The notes beneath the pieces are model-generated. The model ran no database searches, had not been told where the DNA came from, and saw only the letters and a program-made list of their open reading frames with translations. From an uncultured Clostridia bacterium (GTDB lineage Bacteria; Bacillota; Clostridia; Lachnospirales; Bianqueaceae), in assembly GCA_947570515.1 (NCBI GenBank), contig CANOUM010000002.1, positions 1 through 33,592 of the forward strand: a stretch of 33,592 nucleotides of DNA. The letters are read 5' to 3'. The translations under genes and the position numbers were made by a program. Below, in pieces: positions 14,058-22,505 of the stretch; position 1 is the first letter of the stretch, and each line of letters starts with the position of its first letter.

Positions 14058-16235
14058 ATGCAAGAACTGACTTTAATTGCCCGCCAGCTGCAGCAGGAGT
14101 TTAACCTGCAGGACTGGCAGGTTACTAATGTATTGCAGCTGATTGACGAAGGCAACACCATTCCGTTTATTGCCCGTTACCGTAAAGAGATGACCGGCAC
14201 CCTGAGTGATGAAATCCTGCGTGATTTTAACGAGCGTCTGGTCTATCTGCGCAATCTGGAGGCTAAGAAGGAGCAGGTCATCGCTTCCATTACCGAACAG
14301 GAGCAGATGACGCCCGAGCTTCTGGCGCAGATTCAACAGGCGCAGACCATGGTTGAGGTTGACGACCTGTACCGCCCCTACCGTCCCAAGCGGCGCACCC
14401 GCGCTACCATTGCCAAAGAACGCGGACTGGAGCCTCTCGCCCTCCTCATCTGGGAGCAAAAAGAAAGCGGCGAACTTGAGACGCTGGCATCAGCTTATAT
14501 CGATGCCGAAAAAGAAGTCCCCGACGCTGCGGCCGCCCTTGCCGGCGCCTCCGACATCATTGCCGAGATCATTGCGGATCAGGCCGATTATCGCCAGCAT
14601 ATCCGCCAGCTCACGCAAAAACAGGGACGCATTGTCTCTAAGGCAAAAGATCCGGAGCAAACCTGCGTCTATGAAATGTATTATGAATTTTCCGAAGCCA
14701 TCAGCAAAATTGCGGGGCATCAGGTGCTCGCCCTCAACCGCGGCGAAGCCGAAAAAATGCTCACGGTCTCTTTGGAAGCTCCAATAGAACAAATTTTGTC
14801 CTATCTGGAGGCTCAGATCATTCAAAGCCCACTGCGCCATGACTTTTTAGTTTCATCCATTCAAGATGCTTATAAGCGTTTGATTGCCTCCTCCATCGAA
14901 AATGAAATCCGTGCTGATCTTACCGAAAAGGCACAGGACGGTGCGATTCACGTATTTGGTAAAAATCTGACGCAGCTGCTCATGCAGCCGCCCATTGCCG
15001 GCAAGACTGTACTCGGTTTCGACCCGGCCTTTCGTACCGGCTGTAAACTGGCCGTAGTAGACCCCACCGGCAAGGTACTCGATACTGCTGTGATCTATCC
15101 GACTTCCGGTCCGGGCCGCATCCCGGAGGCAAAGAAAAAGCTGACTGAACTGCTGCGCCGCTATCATGTGGATATCATCGCCATCGGCAACGGCACAGCC
15201 TCCCGTGAATCTGAGCAATTTGTCTCGCAGGTACTTTCGGACTATAATCCGGAGGCCGCTGTCAAAGCCAGCTATGTCATTGTCAACGAAGCCGGCGCCA
15301 GCGTGTATTCCGCTTCTAAGCTCGGCACCGAAGAATTTCCTGATTTCGATGTGGCGCTGCGAAGCGCCGCCTCGATCGCCCGCCGCCTGCAGGATCCGTT
15401 GGCAGAGCTCGTAAAGATCGATCCCAAATCCATCGGCGTCGGACAGTATCAACATGATATGGATCAGAAAAAACTCAGCAGCGCGCTCACCGGCGTGGTA
15501 GAAGACTGCGTAAACCGCGTTGGCGTTGATGTCAACACCGCTTCTCCCTCTTTACTTGCTTACATCTCCGGTATTACCAAAACAATTGCTAAAAATATCG
15601 TGGCCTATCGTGAGGAAAATGGCCGCTTTACCAACCGCAGACAGCTTTTAAAAGTAGCCAAGCTTGGCCCCAAGGCCTTTGAGCAGTGCGCCGGTTTTTT
15701 ACGCATTCAAGATGGCGACGAGCCGCTCGATCATACCGCCGTGCATCCCGAGTCCTATGAGGCTGCCCGCAGCCTGCTCGTACAGATGGGCTATGATCTA
15801 AATCAGCTCACGGAAAGCGGCGAGCTGCGTGCCGGCATGCCGCGCATTCTCGTACAGATCAAAGGAATGAATCAGACGGAGCTTGCCGAGCAGCTTAGTA
15901 TCGGTCTGCCTACGCTGCAGGATATCGCCTCGGAGCTTGCCAAACCCGGCCGCGATCCGCGCAGCGATATGCCGGCCCCGATCCTGCGCACCGACGTCAT
16001 GTCTATGGAAGACTTAACCGTTGGCATGATATTAAAAGGCACCGTTCGCAATGTCATCGATTTCGGTGCCTTCGTAGATATTGGCGTGCATCAGGACGGA
16101 CTTGTACACATCTCTCAGATGAGCCACAAGTTCATCAAGCATCCTCTGGATGTCGTTAAAGTCGGAGATATTGTTGAGGTCAAAGTCATCAGCCTCGATC
16201 TTGCTAAAAAGCGGATCGGTCTCTCGATGAAATAA
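14058..16235 (+). CDS. tex: Tex family RNA-binding protein
   Basis: The 725-residue protein has the full Tex architecture. An N-terminal helical domain starts LIARQLQQEFNLQDWQV and contains TIPFIARYRKEMTG. A YqgF/RNase H-like fold starts near residue 315 (GKTVLGFDPAFRTGCKLAVV). Helix-hairpin-helix units lie at about 490-555 (VNTASPSLLAYISGI, FTNRRQLLKV). A C-terminal S1 domain covers about 650-724 (GTVRNVIDFGAFVDIGVHQD). Tex binds nucleic acid and is linked to transcription and ribosome-associated processes. AGGA lies about 11 bases before the ATG. It is the only large plus-strand gene in the window and is transcribed alone. Its last 32 bases overlap the 3' end of the HAD phosphatase gene. 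Confidence 0.96.
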   Translation: MQELTLIARQLQQEFNLQDWQVTNVLQLIDEGNTIPFIARYRKEMTGTLSDEILRDFNERLVYLRNLEAKKEQVIASITEQEQMTPELLAQIQQAQTMVEVDDLYRPYRPKRRTRATIAKERGLEPLALLIWEQKESGELETLASAYIDAEKEVPDAAAALAGASDIIAEIIADQADYRQHIRQLTQKQGRIVSKAKDPEQTCVYEMYYEFSEAISKIAGHQVLALNRGEAEKMLTVSLEAPIEQILSYLEAQIIQSPLRHDFLVSSIQDAYKRLIASSIENEIRADLTEKAQDGAIHVFGKNLTQLLMQPPIAGKTVLGFDPAFRTGCKLAVVDPTGKVLDTAVIYPTSGPGRIPEAKKKLTELLRRYHVDIIAIGNGTASRESEQFVSQVLSDYNPEAAVKASYVIVNEAGASVYSASKLGTEEFPDFDVALRSAASIARRLQDPLAELVKIDPKSIGVGQYQHDMDQKKLSSALTGVVEDCVNRVGVDVNTASPSLLAYISGITKTIAKNIVAYREENGRFTNRRQLLKVAKLGPKAFEQCAGFLRIQDGDEPLDHTAVHPESYEAARSLLVQMGYDLNQLTESGELRAGMPRILVQIKGMNQTELAEQLSIGLPTLQDIASELAKPGRDPRSDMPAPILRTDVMSMEDLTVGMILKGTVRNVIDFGAFVDIGVHQDGLVHISQMSHKFIKHPLDVVKVGDIVEVKVISLDLAKKRIGLSMK

Positions 16236-16914
16236 TTTCATAAAGTGCCCCTGCGTCCGGCGCCAGATATCTGGCGCCGGCTTTTTTGAGCTCCTCTTCC
16301 GTACGAAAGCCCCACAAAACGCCGCATCCGCTCAAACCGGCATTCTGCGCTGTCTGCATATCCACGTCGCTGTCGCCGACATACAAAATCTCCTCTTTCG
16401 GAAGCGCCAGCATACTCACCGCTTCTAAAGTAGAAGCCGGATCCGGTTTTGCACGACCGCCCTCCTTTAGACCAACAGCGCTCGTAAACACAGCGCCAAA
16501 ATACTGCTGTGCCAGCTCCTTTACAGCCCTGTCCGCCTTATTCGACACAACTGCCAGCTTTACCCCCTCTGCCTGCAGCCGTGCCAATAGCTCAGGGATG
16601 CCCGGATATGGTTTCGTATGATCCTGTTTATGCGCCGCATAATAGCTCATAAAATCAGAAAGCGCCTCCTCCTCCAGCCCTGCCGGAAGCATGGCGGCAG
16701 CTTCCTTTTCCTTCTTTTCACCGCTTCTGGCATTCGTTCCCGTCAGCATCCGGCGCACCAACCGGGGGATGCCGTTTCCCACCATCAGCTGATACGCTTC
16801 CTTCGGATACGCGGCAAGCCCATGCCTATTCAGCACTGCATTGCCTGCCGCCGCAAGATCCTCCAGTGTATCCAGCAGCGTACCATCCAGATCAAATATA
16901 ACGCCCTTTATCAT
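16204..16914 (-). CDS. HAD family phosphatase, phosphoglycolate phosphatase type
   Basis: The 236-residue protein has HAD motif I at the N-terminus (GVIFDLDGTLLDT), a helical cap, motif II VVSNKADR, motif III Lys in GRAKPDPAS and motif IV YVGDSDVDMQTAQNAG. It resembles Gph/PpaX enzymes, which remove phosphate from phosphoglycolate or pyrophosphate. The ATG at 16914 is preferred over the GTG at 16923 because GAGAG lies 9 bases before it. It starts 25 bases after the preceding gene and is the last of the metG-tatD-rsmA series. Its 3' end overlaps tex by 32 bases tail to tail and contains the tex terminator. Confidence 0.92.
   Translation of the reverse strand: MIKGVIFDLDGTLLDTLEDLAAAGNAVLNRHGLAAYPKEAYQLMVGNGIPRLVRRMLTGTNARSGEKKEKEAAAMLPAGLEEEALSDFMSYYAAHKQDHTKPYPGIPELLARLQAEGVKLAVVSNKADRAVKELAQQYFGAVFTSAVGLKEGGRAKPDPASTLEAVSMLALPKEEILYVGDSDVDMQTAQNAGLSGCGVLWGFRTEEELKKAGARYLAPDAGALYEIISSRDRSAF
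16257..16287 (+). terminator. Intrinsic terminator of tex, inside the HAD coding region
   Basis: A perfect 24-base palindrome (16257-16280, arms of 12 bases) is followed by six T on the plus strand, 22 bases past the tex stop. On the other strand the same bases encode AGARYLAP near the end of the HAD protein. Confidence 0.9.
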
Positions 16915-16939
16915 TTGTCTCACTCTCTTTTATTTCAAA

Positions 16940-17851
16940 CTATTCCAGTCTTTTCATCCAATATCCAAATTCACCATAGCTGGGAGCTCCGCCATGCGGC
17001 GTCATAAACTCCGTATACCCATCCGCCTCCAGCTCCTCCTGCTGACTGGAGCGATACCGGCATGGCATGCCCAGCCGGCTTTTTTCTCCCTGCCGCACGA
17101 GAATCAGATGATGATACCGGTCAAATGCGCGCCGGCCGGCCTCTCCACAGACTTCTTCAACCTGATTCAAATCCTTCAGCACATAAACCGGCAGCGGATC
17201 CGTTCCATTCTCTTCATCAACCGACGGTACTATCCTTTCAGAGCTTACCTCTTCTATTTCGATTCTCTCCGGTTCATCTACCGGCTTTGACTCTGCAAAA
17301 GCTGGCTCTTCCAGCACCACATCTTCCTCAGCAGCCGGTGATTCTGGCATTATCTCTTCCAAAACCGGCTCTGCTGCAGCTGAGAGCTCCTCTTTGACCG
17401 GTTCCTCTGCGACAGCGGCTTCCGGTGCCGCAGCCTCCTCTGCCTCCGGCAAAGAATCTGCCCTGGCCGGCTCGTCATACCTCTCCGGGATCAAAATCGG
17501 TTCAAGGCGATAGCCCACAATCCTTTTCCCGCCGCTGCGGGCTGCAATGGCCTTAAAGCTGCCGATCCCAAGCGGATCTCCCGGCTCCGTCTGCACACTG
17601 CCACGATATAATAAACTAGCTTGTCCGCGGGCATTGGCACTGCACTGACCCACCGGGTACTCCCGGTAACGGCCCGCATTTTCGCACACTAAAACCGCCT
17701 GGTAGGGTTCCCCCTCCGCCAGGCCCATCAGTACGCCGCGTACCTTCACATCCACGCGCCCTGCCCGGTCCTGCATCTCGATCCGTGCCTGTCCTGCCGC
17801 TTCGCCGCTTTCTTCTTTACGCAGCTCTATAAATAAACGCACATATCCCAT
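16940..17851 (-). CDS. Protein of unknown function with acidic linker
   Basis: I do not recognise this 303-residue protein with confidence. Residues 1-120 form a compact, strand-rich region (MGYVRLFIELRKEE, RVDVKVRGVLMGL, CSANARGQASLLYRG). Residues of about 120-220 are almost all Glu, Ala, Pro and Val and are likely disordered. The last 80 residues form a second small domain (PVYVLKDLNQVEEVCG, FDRYHHLILVRQG, YGEFGYWMKRLE) that looks like small DUF domains seen in clostridial proteins. There is no signal peptide or membrane segment. The ATG at 17851 has GGAGG 6 bases upstream. It lies between RNA-modification genes and the HAD gene in one series. Confidence 0.7.
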   Translation of the reverse strand: MGYVRLFIELRKEESGEAAGQARIEMQDRAGRVDVKVRGVLMGLAEGEPYQAVLVCENAGRYREYPVGQCSANARGQASLLYRGSVQTEPGDPLGIGSFKAIAARSGGKRIVGYRLEPILIPERYDEPARADSLPEAEEAAAPEAAVAEEPVKEELSAAAEPVLEEIMPESPAAEEDVVLEEPAFAESKPVDEPERIEIEEVSSERIVPSVDEENGTDPLPVYVLKDLNQVEEVCGEAGRRAFDRYHHLILVRQGEKSRLGMPCRYRSSQQEELEADGYTEFMTPHGGAPSYGEFGYWMKRLE

Positions 17852-17897
17852 ATGCTTCCTCCTAAGATGTTGATAATCCATCTTATGAGGCGGCAGT

Positions 17898-18518
17898 TTA
17901 TTTTATGCATTTTAGTATATGAAATCCGGACTGCCTCTCAACGATCTCACAGTCTCCAAACAGCCGCGCCAGCTCTTTCACTGCGCTGGGGCCGCCTTGA
18001 TTTTTGCGGATCACCACATAAAAAGCGCCGCCGGGCGCAAGATGCTCATGTGCCTGTGCAAAGATGCCGTATACCACAGTTTTTCCGGCCCTGATCGGGG
18101 GATTGGTCACAATCAGATCAAACAGCTCCTGCGGGAAATGATCCACCGTATCCACAGTGAACTGCCTGAGTCCTGCTTTTTGCGCATTGGCTCTGGCCAG
18201 CGCCATGGCTCTCTCATTCACATCCAGCATACAAACGGATGCCTCCGGGAAAAAATGTCCCAGCGTAATTCCGATCGGCCCGTACCCGCAGCCAATATCG
18301 AGCACCCGGCTTGGCAGCGGCTCTTTTTCGTCCCATTCTCTGGCAATGGTACGCAGTAAAATATCCGTCCCATGATCTACCCGGCTGATGGAAAATACGC
18401 CGCTGTCGGTTTCAAAATGAAAATGCAGCGGCCTTCCCTGATATGAAATTTCATATTCAATGTGACGCACATGGGATGCGCTCACCGGATCCTTTGAATA
18501 ATAATGCTGCTGCGTCAT
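17898..18518 (-). CDS. RsmC-like class I SAM methyltransferase
   Basis: The 206-residue protein matches the small RsmC/YbxB-type group, whose members methylate guanine N2 in 16S rRNA or related RNA. It has FSISRVDHGTDILLRT before the fold, motif I VLDIGCGYGPIGITL near residue 72, the acidic CMLDVNERA, and the catalytic IVTNPPIRAGK at about 135-145. The Asn-Pro-Pro motif marks amino-group methylation of a base or Gln. GGAGAG lies before the ATG, which is 3 bases after the rsmA stop. The target RNA is inferred from the family and from rsmA next to it. Confidence 0.88.
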   Translation of the reverse strand: MTQQHYYSKDPVSASHVRHIEYEISYQGRPLHFHFETDSGVFSISRVDHGTDILLRTIAREWDEKEPLPSRVLDIGCGYGPIGITLGHFFPEASVCMLDVNERAMALARANAQKAGLRQFTVDTVDHFPQELFDLIVTNPPIRAGKTVVYGIFAQAHEHLAPGGAFYVVIRKNQGGPSAVKELARLFGDCEIVERQSGFHILKCIK

Positions 18519-18521
18519 CGT

Positions 18522-19403
18522 TTACTCTCCTGTCCTTTCCAGTGCATTGGCAAGCGCTGCAAATTCCTCCAGCGTCAGTGCCTCTCCTCTGATTTTTTCT
18601 GAAATTCCTATCTGCTGCAGCGCCTCTGTTATCGCTTCCTTAGGAATGGTCAGCTCCGGACTGCCGCTTACGCTGTTGACCAGCGTTTTACGCCTCTGTC
18701 CAAATGCTGCCTTGATCAGTGCAAACAATAGCTTCGGATTCTCTGCCTGCACAGGGAGCACAGCTCTCCTTGTAAGCCGGATTACGGCTGACCCTACGCC
18801 GGGACGCGGAATAAAACAGTTTCTCGGCACATAGGCGGCGATATACGGCTCTGCATAATACTGAACGGCCAAAGAAAGCGCGCCGTAATCCTTGGAGCCC
18901 GGCCCTGCCTGCATCCGCCTGGCCACCTCCTCCTGTACCATGACCGTGATGCTGCTGAGCGGTATGCCGCTCTCAAACAGCCCCATGATGATCGGCGTGG
19001 TAATATAATACGGCAGATTGGCTACGACCTTAAGCGGCTGTGTGATGCCGCGCTCCTGCAAAAAAGCAGGCAGATCAAGCTCCATAAAATCAGCATTCAC
19101 AATCTCAATATGATCATAAGCTGCCAGATTCTCCTGCAGCACCGGAATGAGGCGTTTGTCGATCTCCACGGCAATCACCCGATGCGCTGCCTCGGCCATC
19201 GCCTGCGTTAAGCTGCCGATGCCCGGACCGATTTCCAGACACACATCTTCAGGGCCAATCTCGGCCGCACGAAGGATTTTATCCAGCACATGCAGATCTA
19301 CCAGAAAATTCTGACCAAATTGCTTTTTAAACTGAAAATCATATTTTTGCAGCACCGCGATCGTATTTTGCGGTGCTGCAATTAAATTTTGCTTATCTGT
19401 CAT
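18522..19403 (-). CDS. rsmA: 16S rRNA (adenine-N6,N6)-dimethyltransferase
   Basis: The enzyme, also called KsgA, dimethylates two adjacent adenines near the 3' end of 16S rRNA during small-subunit assembly. The 293 residues show KKQFGQNFLVD near residue 27, motif I EIGPGIGSLT, VIAVEID, the catalytic VANLPYYITTPI at about 127-138 and FIPRPGVGSAVIRL. A C-terminal helical domain follows (AAFGQRRKTLVNSVSG). GGTGGAG lies before the ATG, which is 3 bases after tatD. Confidence 0.97.
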   Translation of the reverse strand: MTDKQNLIAAPQNTIAVLQKYDFQFKKQFGQNFLVDLHVLDKILRAAEIGPEDVCLEIGPGIGSLTQAMAEAAHRVIAVEIDKRLIPVLQENLAAYDHIEIVNADFMELDLPAFLQERGITQPLKVVANLPYYITTPIIMGLFESGIPLSSITVMVQEEVARRMQAGPGSKDYGALSLAVQYYAEPYIAAYVPRNCFIPRPGVGSAVIRLTRRAVLPVQAENPKLLFALIKAAFGQRRKTLVNSVSGSPELTIPKEAITEALQQIGISEKIRGEALTLEEFAALANALERTGE

Positions 19404-19406
19404 CGA

Positions 19407-20180
19407 TTATAGCTCCACCTGAAATAAATGGCAGGCATTTTCGCGCGTCACACGCGCTACCTCTTCGGGACTGATCCCCTTCAGCTCTGCCACCTTCTCT
19501 GCTATATAGGTTAGATTACGTGAATCATTGCGCTTTCCTCGATTCGGTACCGGCGCCAGATACGGCGCGTCCGTCTCCAGCAGCAGATGCTCCAGCGGAA
19601 TCTCCTCTACCACGCGCAGGATTTTTTTCACATCCGGAAAGGTTACCATGCCGCCGATCCCAAGATAAAATCCCATCTGCACATACGCTTTGGCCATCTC
19701 CAGACTGCCTGCAAAGCAGTGCACCACGCCGCCAACCTCGCCGGCATCTGCGTCTTCCATGATATCATACGTATCCTTTGCCGCATCGCGGCTATGCACG
19801 ATGATGGGCAGCTCTACCTCTTTGGCCAGCTCGATTTGCTCAACAAACCAGTCTTTTTGCAGCTCGCGCGGCGCGAGTTCATAATGATAATCCAGCCCGA
19901 TCTCACCGATGGCCACAATCTTTTCGGAGCGGCACGCGTAATTATACAGCTGATACACGGCATCCTCATCCAGCTTTTCTACCTCATGCGGGTGCACCCC
20001 AACTGCGCCGAACACAAAATCATACTGCTCCGTGAGTCTCAGCGTGGCCGCGCAGCCTTTCAGATCGCCGGCACAATTGACAACGGCCTCCACACCGGCG
20101 GCGCGCAAGGCGCTGAAAAGCTCGGCTTCATCTTTTTTAAACTTCTCATGATCATAATGTGCATGCGTATCAAAATACAT
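19407..20180 (-). CDS. tatD: TatD family metal-dependent hydrolase
   Basis: The 257-residue protein has the TatD pattern of a metal-binding barrel hydrolase: FDTHAHYDH at the N-terminus, GVHPHEV, AIGEIGLDYHYE, PIIVHSRDA, VVHCFAGS and LLLETDAPYLAP. These His, Glu and Asp residues bind two metals. Members act as deoxyribonucleases on 3' ends and possibly as D-tyrosyl-tRNA deacylase-like enzymes. It lies between metG and rsmA, a gene order common in Firmicutes. GGAGAG lies before the ATG, 14 bases after the metG stop. Confidence 0.95.
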   Translation of the reverse strand: MYFDTHAHYDHEKFKKDEAELFSALRAAGVEAVVNCAGDLKGCAATLRLTEQYDFVFGAVGVHPHEVEKLDEDAVYQLYNYACRSEKIVAIGEIGLDYHYELAPRELQKDWFVEQIELAKEVELPIIVHSRDAAKDTYDIMEDADAGEVGGVVHCFAGSLEMAKAYVQMGFYLGIGGMVTFPDVKKILRVVEEIPLEHLLLETDAPYLAPVPNRGKRNDSRNLTYIAEKVAELKGISPEEVARVTRENACHLFQVEL

Positions 20181-20194
20181 CGTTTTCTCTCCTT

Positions 20195-22162
20195 TTAGCT
20201 TACGATGCTGCCGCCGGGCACATCTTTCTCCGGGCGCAGCACACAGAAGCCGCCTTTTCCGTCATCGGCGCACAGGATCATGCCTTGTGAAAGCACGCCG
20301 CGCAGCTTCACCGGCTTTAGGTTGGTCACAACCACGACCTTTTTGCCTACCATCTCTTCCGGCTTATAGTACTGCGCGATGCCCGATACAATCTGCCGCA
20401 CCTCATCGCCGATTTTGATCTGGGACACCAGAAGCTTTTTGGCGCCTTCGACCGGCTTGCATTCCAATACTTCACCGATCTTAAGCTCTACCTTGTCAAA
20501 ATCATCAATCGTAATTTCTGGCTTGGCTTCTTCCTTTGGCTCTTCCTTTTCAGGCGCCTTCCTGGCCTCCTGCTCCGCACGCTCAGCGGCGATCTCAGCC
20601 AGCATCCTGGCTTCATCAATACGCGCAAACAAAGGCGACGGATCGTTGGTTTCTTCTCCGGCCTGCAGGAAGCCAAAGTTCTCTAAGGACTCTAAGTTTC
20701 GTCCCTCTTCCTTAACACCCAGCTGATTTAAGATGGCCTCGCCTGTCTCCGGTAAAAAGCTTTTGAGAAGCACGCCGATATACCGAATGCTCTCCAGCAG
20801 GTTATACAGTACGCTTCCCAGACGCTCCTGCTGTGCTTCGTCCTTTGCCAGCGCCCAGGGCGCTGTTTCGTCGATATATTTATTGCTGCGCCGCGCCAGA
20901 TTGACGATTTCCTCGAGGGCGTCAGCCACGCGCAGCTCTTCCATCTTGTCTTCTACATGTTTAACTGTCTGCAGCGCTGTGTCGATCAGATCGGTATCCA
21001 GCGCCTCCTTGGCGCCCTGCGCCTGTAAGATTCCGCCAAAATACTTTTTGCCCATGGCGATCGTGCGATTGACCAAATTGCCGATGGTATTCGCAAGATC
21101 AGCATTGTAACGGGCAATGATGCTTTCATAGGTGATGCTTCCGTCGCTGGCGAAGGGCATTTCGCGCAGGACGTAGTAGCGCACTCCGTCCACGCCAAAG
21201 CGCCTGACGAGCTCATCGGCATAGATCACGTTGCCAAGCGATTTGCTCATCTTCATCTCGCCGAACAGCAGCCACGGATGTCCGAAGATCTGCTTGGGCA
21301 GCGGTTCGCCCATGGCCATCAGGAAAATCGGCCAATAAATGGTATGGAAGCGCAGAATATCCTTGCCGATGAGATGCAGATCGGCCGGCCAGTATTTTTT
21401 GTATTGATCGCTCGGATTTTCGGGATCATAGCCGATACCGGTGATATAGTTATTCAGTGCATCCATCCACACATAGACCACATGCCCCGGATCGAAATCA
21501 ACCGGAATCCCCCAGCTGAATGAGGTCCGCGATACGCACAGATCCTGCAGACCGGGCTTCAGGAAATTATTGACCATTTCCTTTTTGCGCGATTCCGGCT
21601 GAATAAATTCCGGATGCTCCTCGATATACTGCATCAGGCGGTCCTGATATTTGCTCATTTTAAAGAAATAGGCTTCTTCCTTTGTCTTTTTCACTTCACG
21701 GCCGCAGTCCGGGCATTTGCCGTCCACCAGCTGCGTTTCGGTAAAGAAAGATTCGCAGGGCACGCAGTACCAGCCTTCATAATATCCCTTATAGATATCC
21801 CCCTGCTCATAAAGCTTTTTGAAAATTCTCTGCACGGTTTTCTCATGTTCCGGATCGGTGGTACGAATGAATTTGTCATAGCTGGCATTCATCATATCCC
21901 AGATATCCTTGATCTCACCGGCGACCTTGTCCACATAGGCCTTGGGCGTAACGCCGTTTTGCTCCGCATTCTCCTGAATCTTCTGCCCATGCTCATCCGT
22001 GCCGGTCATGAAAAACACGTCGTACCCCTGCAGGCGGCGATAGCGCGCAATCGCATCCGCCAGTACGACTTCATAGGTATTGCCGATATGTGGCTTGCGC
22101 GACGTATAGGCAATGGCCGTGGTCATATAATACTTCCCTTTTTTGTTACAGCTCTCACACAT
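20195..22162 (-). CDS. metG: Methionyl-tRNA synthetase
   Basis: This 655-residue enzyme charges tRNA-Met. It has the class I signature KPHIGN at residues 23-28, a zinc-finger insertion (CVPCESF, GKCPDCGRE), the KMSKS loop (EMKMSKSLGNVI), an anticodon-binding helical domain and a charged linker. A C-terminal EMAP-like tRNA-binding domain follows (VELKIGEVLECKPVEGAKKL, LKPVKLRGVLSQGMIL). The ATG at 22162 is chosen because GGAGG lies 8 bases before it. The frame opens further upstream to 22198, but that ATG lies inside the T-box terminator. It is controlled by the Met T-box upstream. Confidence 0.97.
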   Translation of the reverse strand: MCESCNKKGKYYMTTAIAYTSRKPHIGNTYEVVLADAIARYRRLQGYDVFFMTGTDEHGQKIQENAEQNGVTPKAYVDKVAGEIKDIWDMMNASYDKFIRTTDPEHEKTVQRIFKKLYEQGDIYKGYYEGWYCVPCESFFTETQLVDGKCPDCGREVKKTKEEAYFFKMSKYQDRLMQYIEEHPEFIQPESRKKEMVNNFLKPGLQDLCVSRTSFSWGIPVDFDPGHVVYVWMDALNNYITGIGYDPENPSDQYKKYWPADLHLIGKDILRFHTIYWPIFLMAMGEPLPKQIFGHPWLLFGEMKMSKSLGNVIYADELVRRFGVDGVRYYVLREMPFASDGSITYESIIARYNADLANTIGNLVNRTIAMGKKYFGGILQAQGAKEALDTDLIDTALQTVKHVEDKMEELRVADALEEIVNLARRSNKYIDETAPWALAKDEAQQERLGSVLYNLLESIRYIGVLLKSFLPETGEAILNQLGVKEEGRNLESLENFGFLQAGEETNDPSPLFARIDEARMLAEIAAERAEQEARKAPEKEEPKEEAKPEITIDDFDKVELKIGEVLECKPVEGAKKLLVSQIKIGDEVRQIVSGIAQYYKPEEMVGKKVVVVTNLKPVKLRGVLSQGMILCADDGKGGFCVLRPEKDVPGGSIVS

Positions 22163-22176
22163 GTGACATTCCTCCT

Positions 22177-22470
22177 CAAAATAAATAAGGCGCTCCATCC
22201 TGATAAGGACGAGAGCGCCGCTCGTGGTACCACCTTAATTTGTTTCCGGCCGCCCAAAAGCGCAGCTCAGGAAACCTCACCGGGTACAATATATACCCCC
22301 ACGCGTTCACGGGCGTACCCGTCGCAGCCTGCCGCCTGTATGGGCGGGTCGGTGCGCAGCTCCGAGGCCATGTTCCACCCTGCCGTCCGCATCCCTTTTC
22401 AGCTGCCGGGACTCTCTGCCGCTTCCTGCACAGGTGTACTCTTCTCTTCCTTGCCTTTTCATTGATATTA
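22177..22470 (-). promoter_or_regulatory. T-box leader, methionine specifier, upstream of metG
   Basis: Uncharged tRNA-Met should bind this leader and allow metG transcription. The T-box core AAGGTGGTACCACG is at 22223-22236. The competing terminator is the stem 22189-22200 with 22207-22219, followed by TTATTTATTTT. The Stem I specifier region reads GGAACATGGCCTCGGAG, with ATG at 22369-22371. The matching region of the valS leader differs at this codon, which supports the assignment. Confidence 0.88.
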
Positions 22471-22476
22471 TATGCG

Positions 22477-22505
22477 ATTTTACTATTTTATCCCTGCCGT
22501 GTCAA
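22477..22505 (-). promoter_or_regulatory. Promoter of the metG leader
   Basis: Minus-strand TTGACA (22500-22505), 17 bases, TAAAAT (22477-22482). The -35 box overlaps the ppaC stop codon. Confidence 0.7.

Noticed and set aside
14073..15455. Minus-strand frames opposite tex
   Set aside because: Shadows of the tex coding sequence without family motifs.
22163..22198. Upstream extension of MetG by 12 residues
   Set aside because: That start lies inside the T-box terminator; the ATG at 22162 has a well-placed GGAGG.
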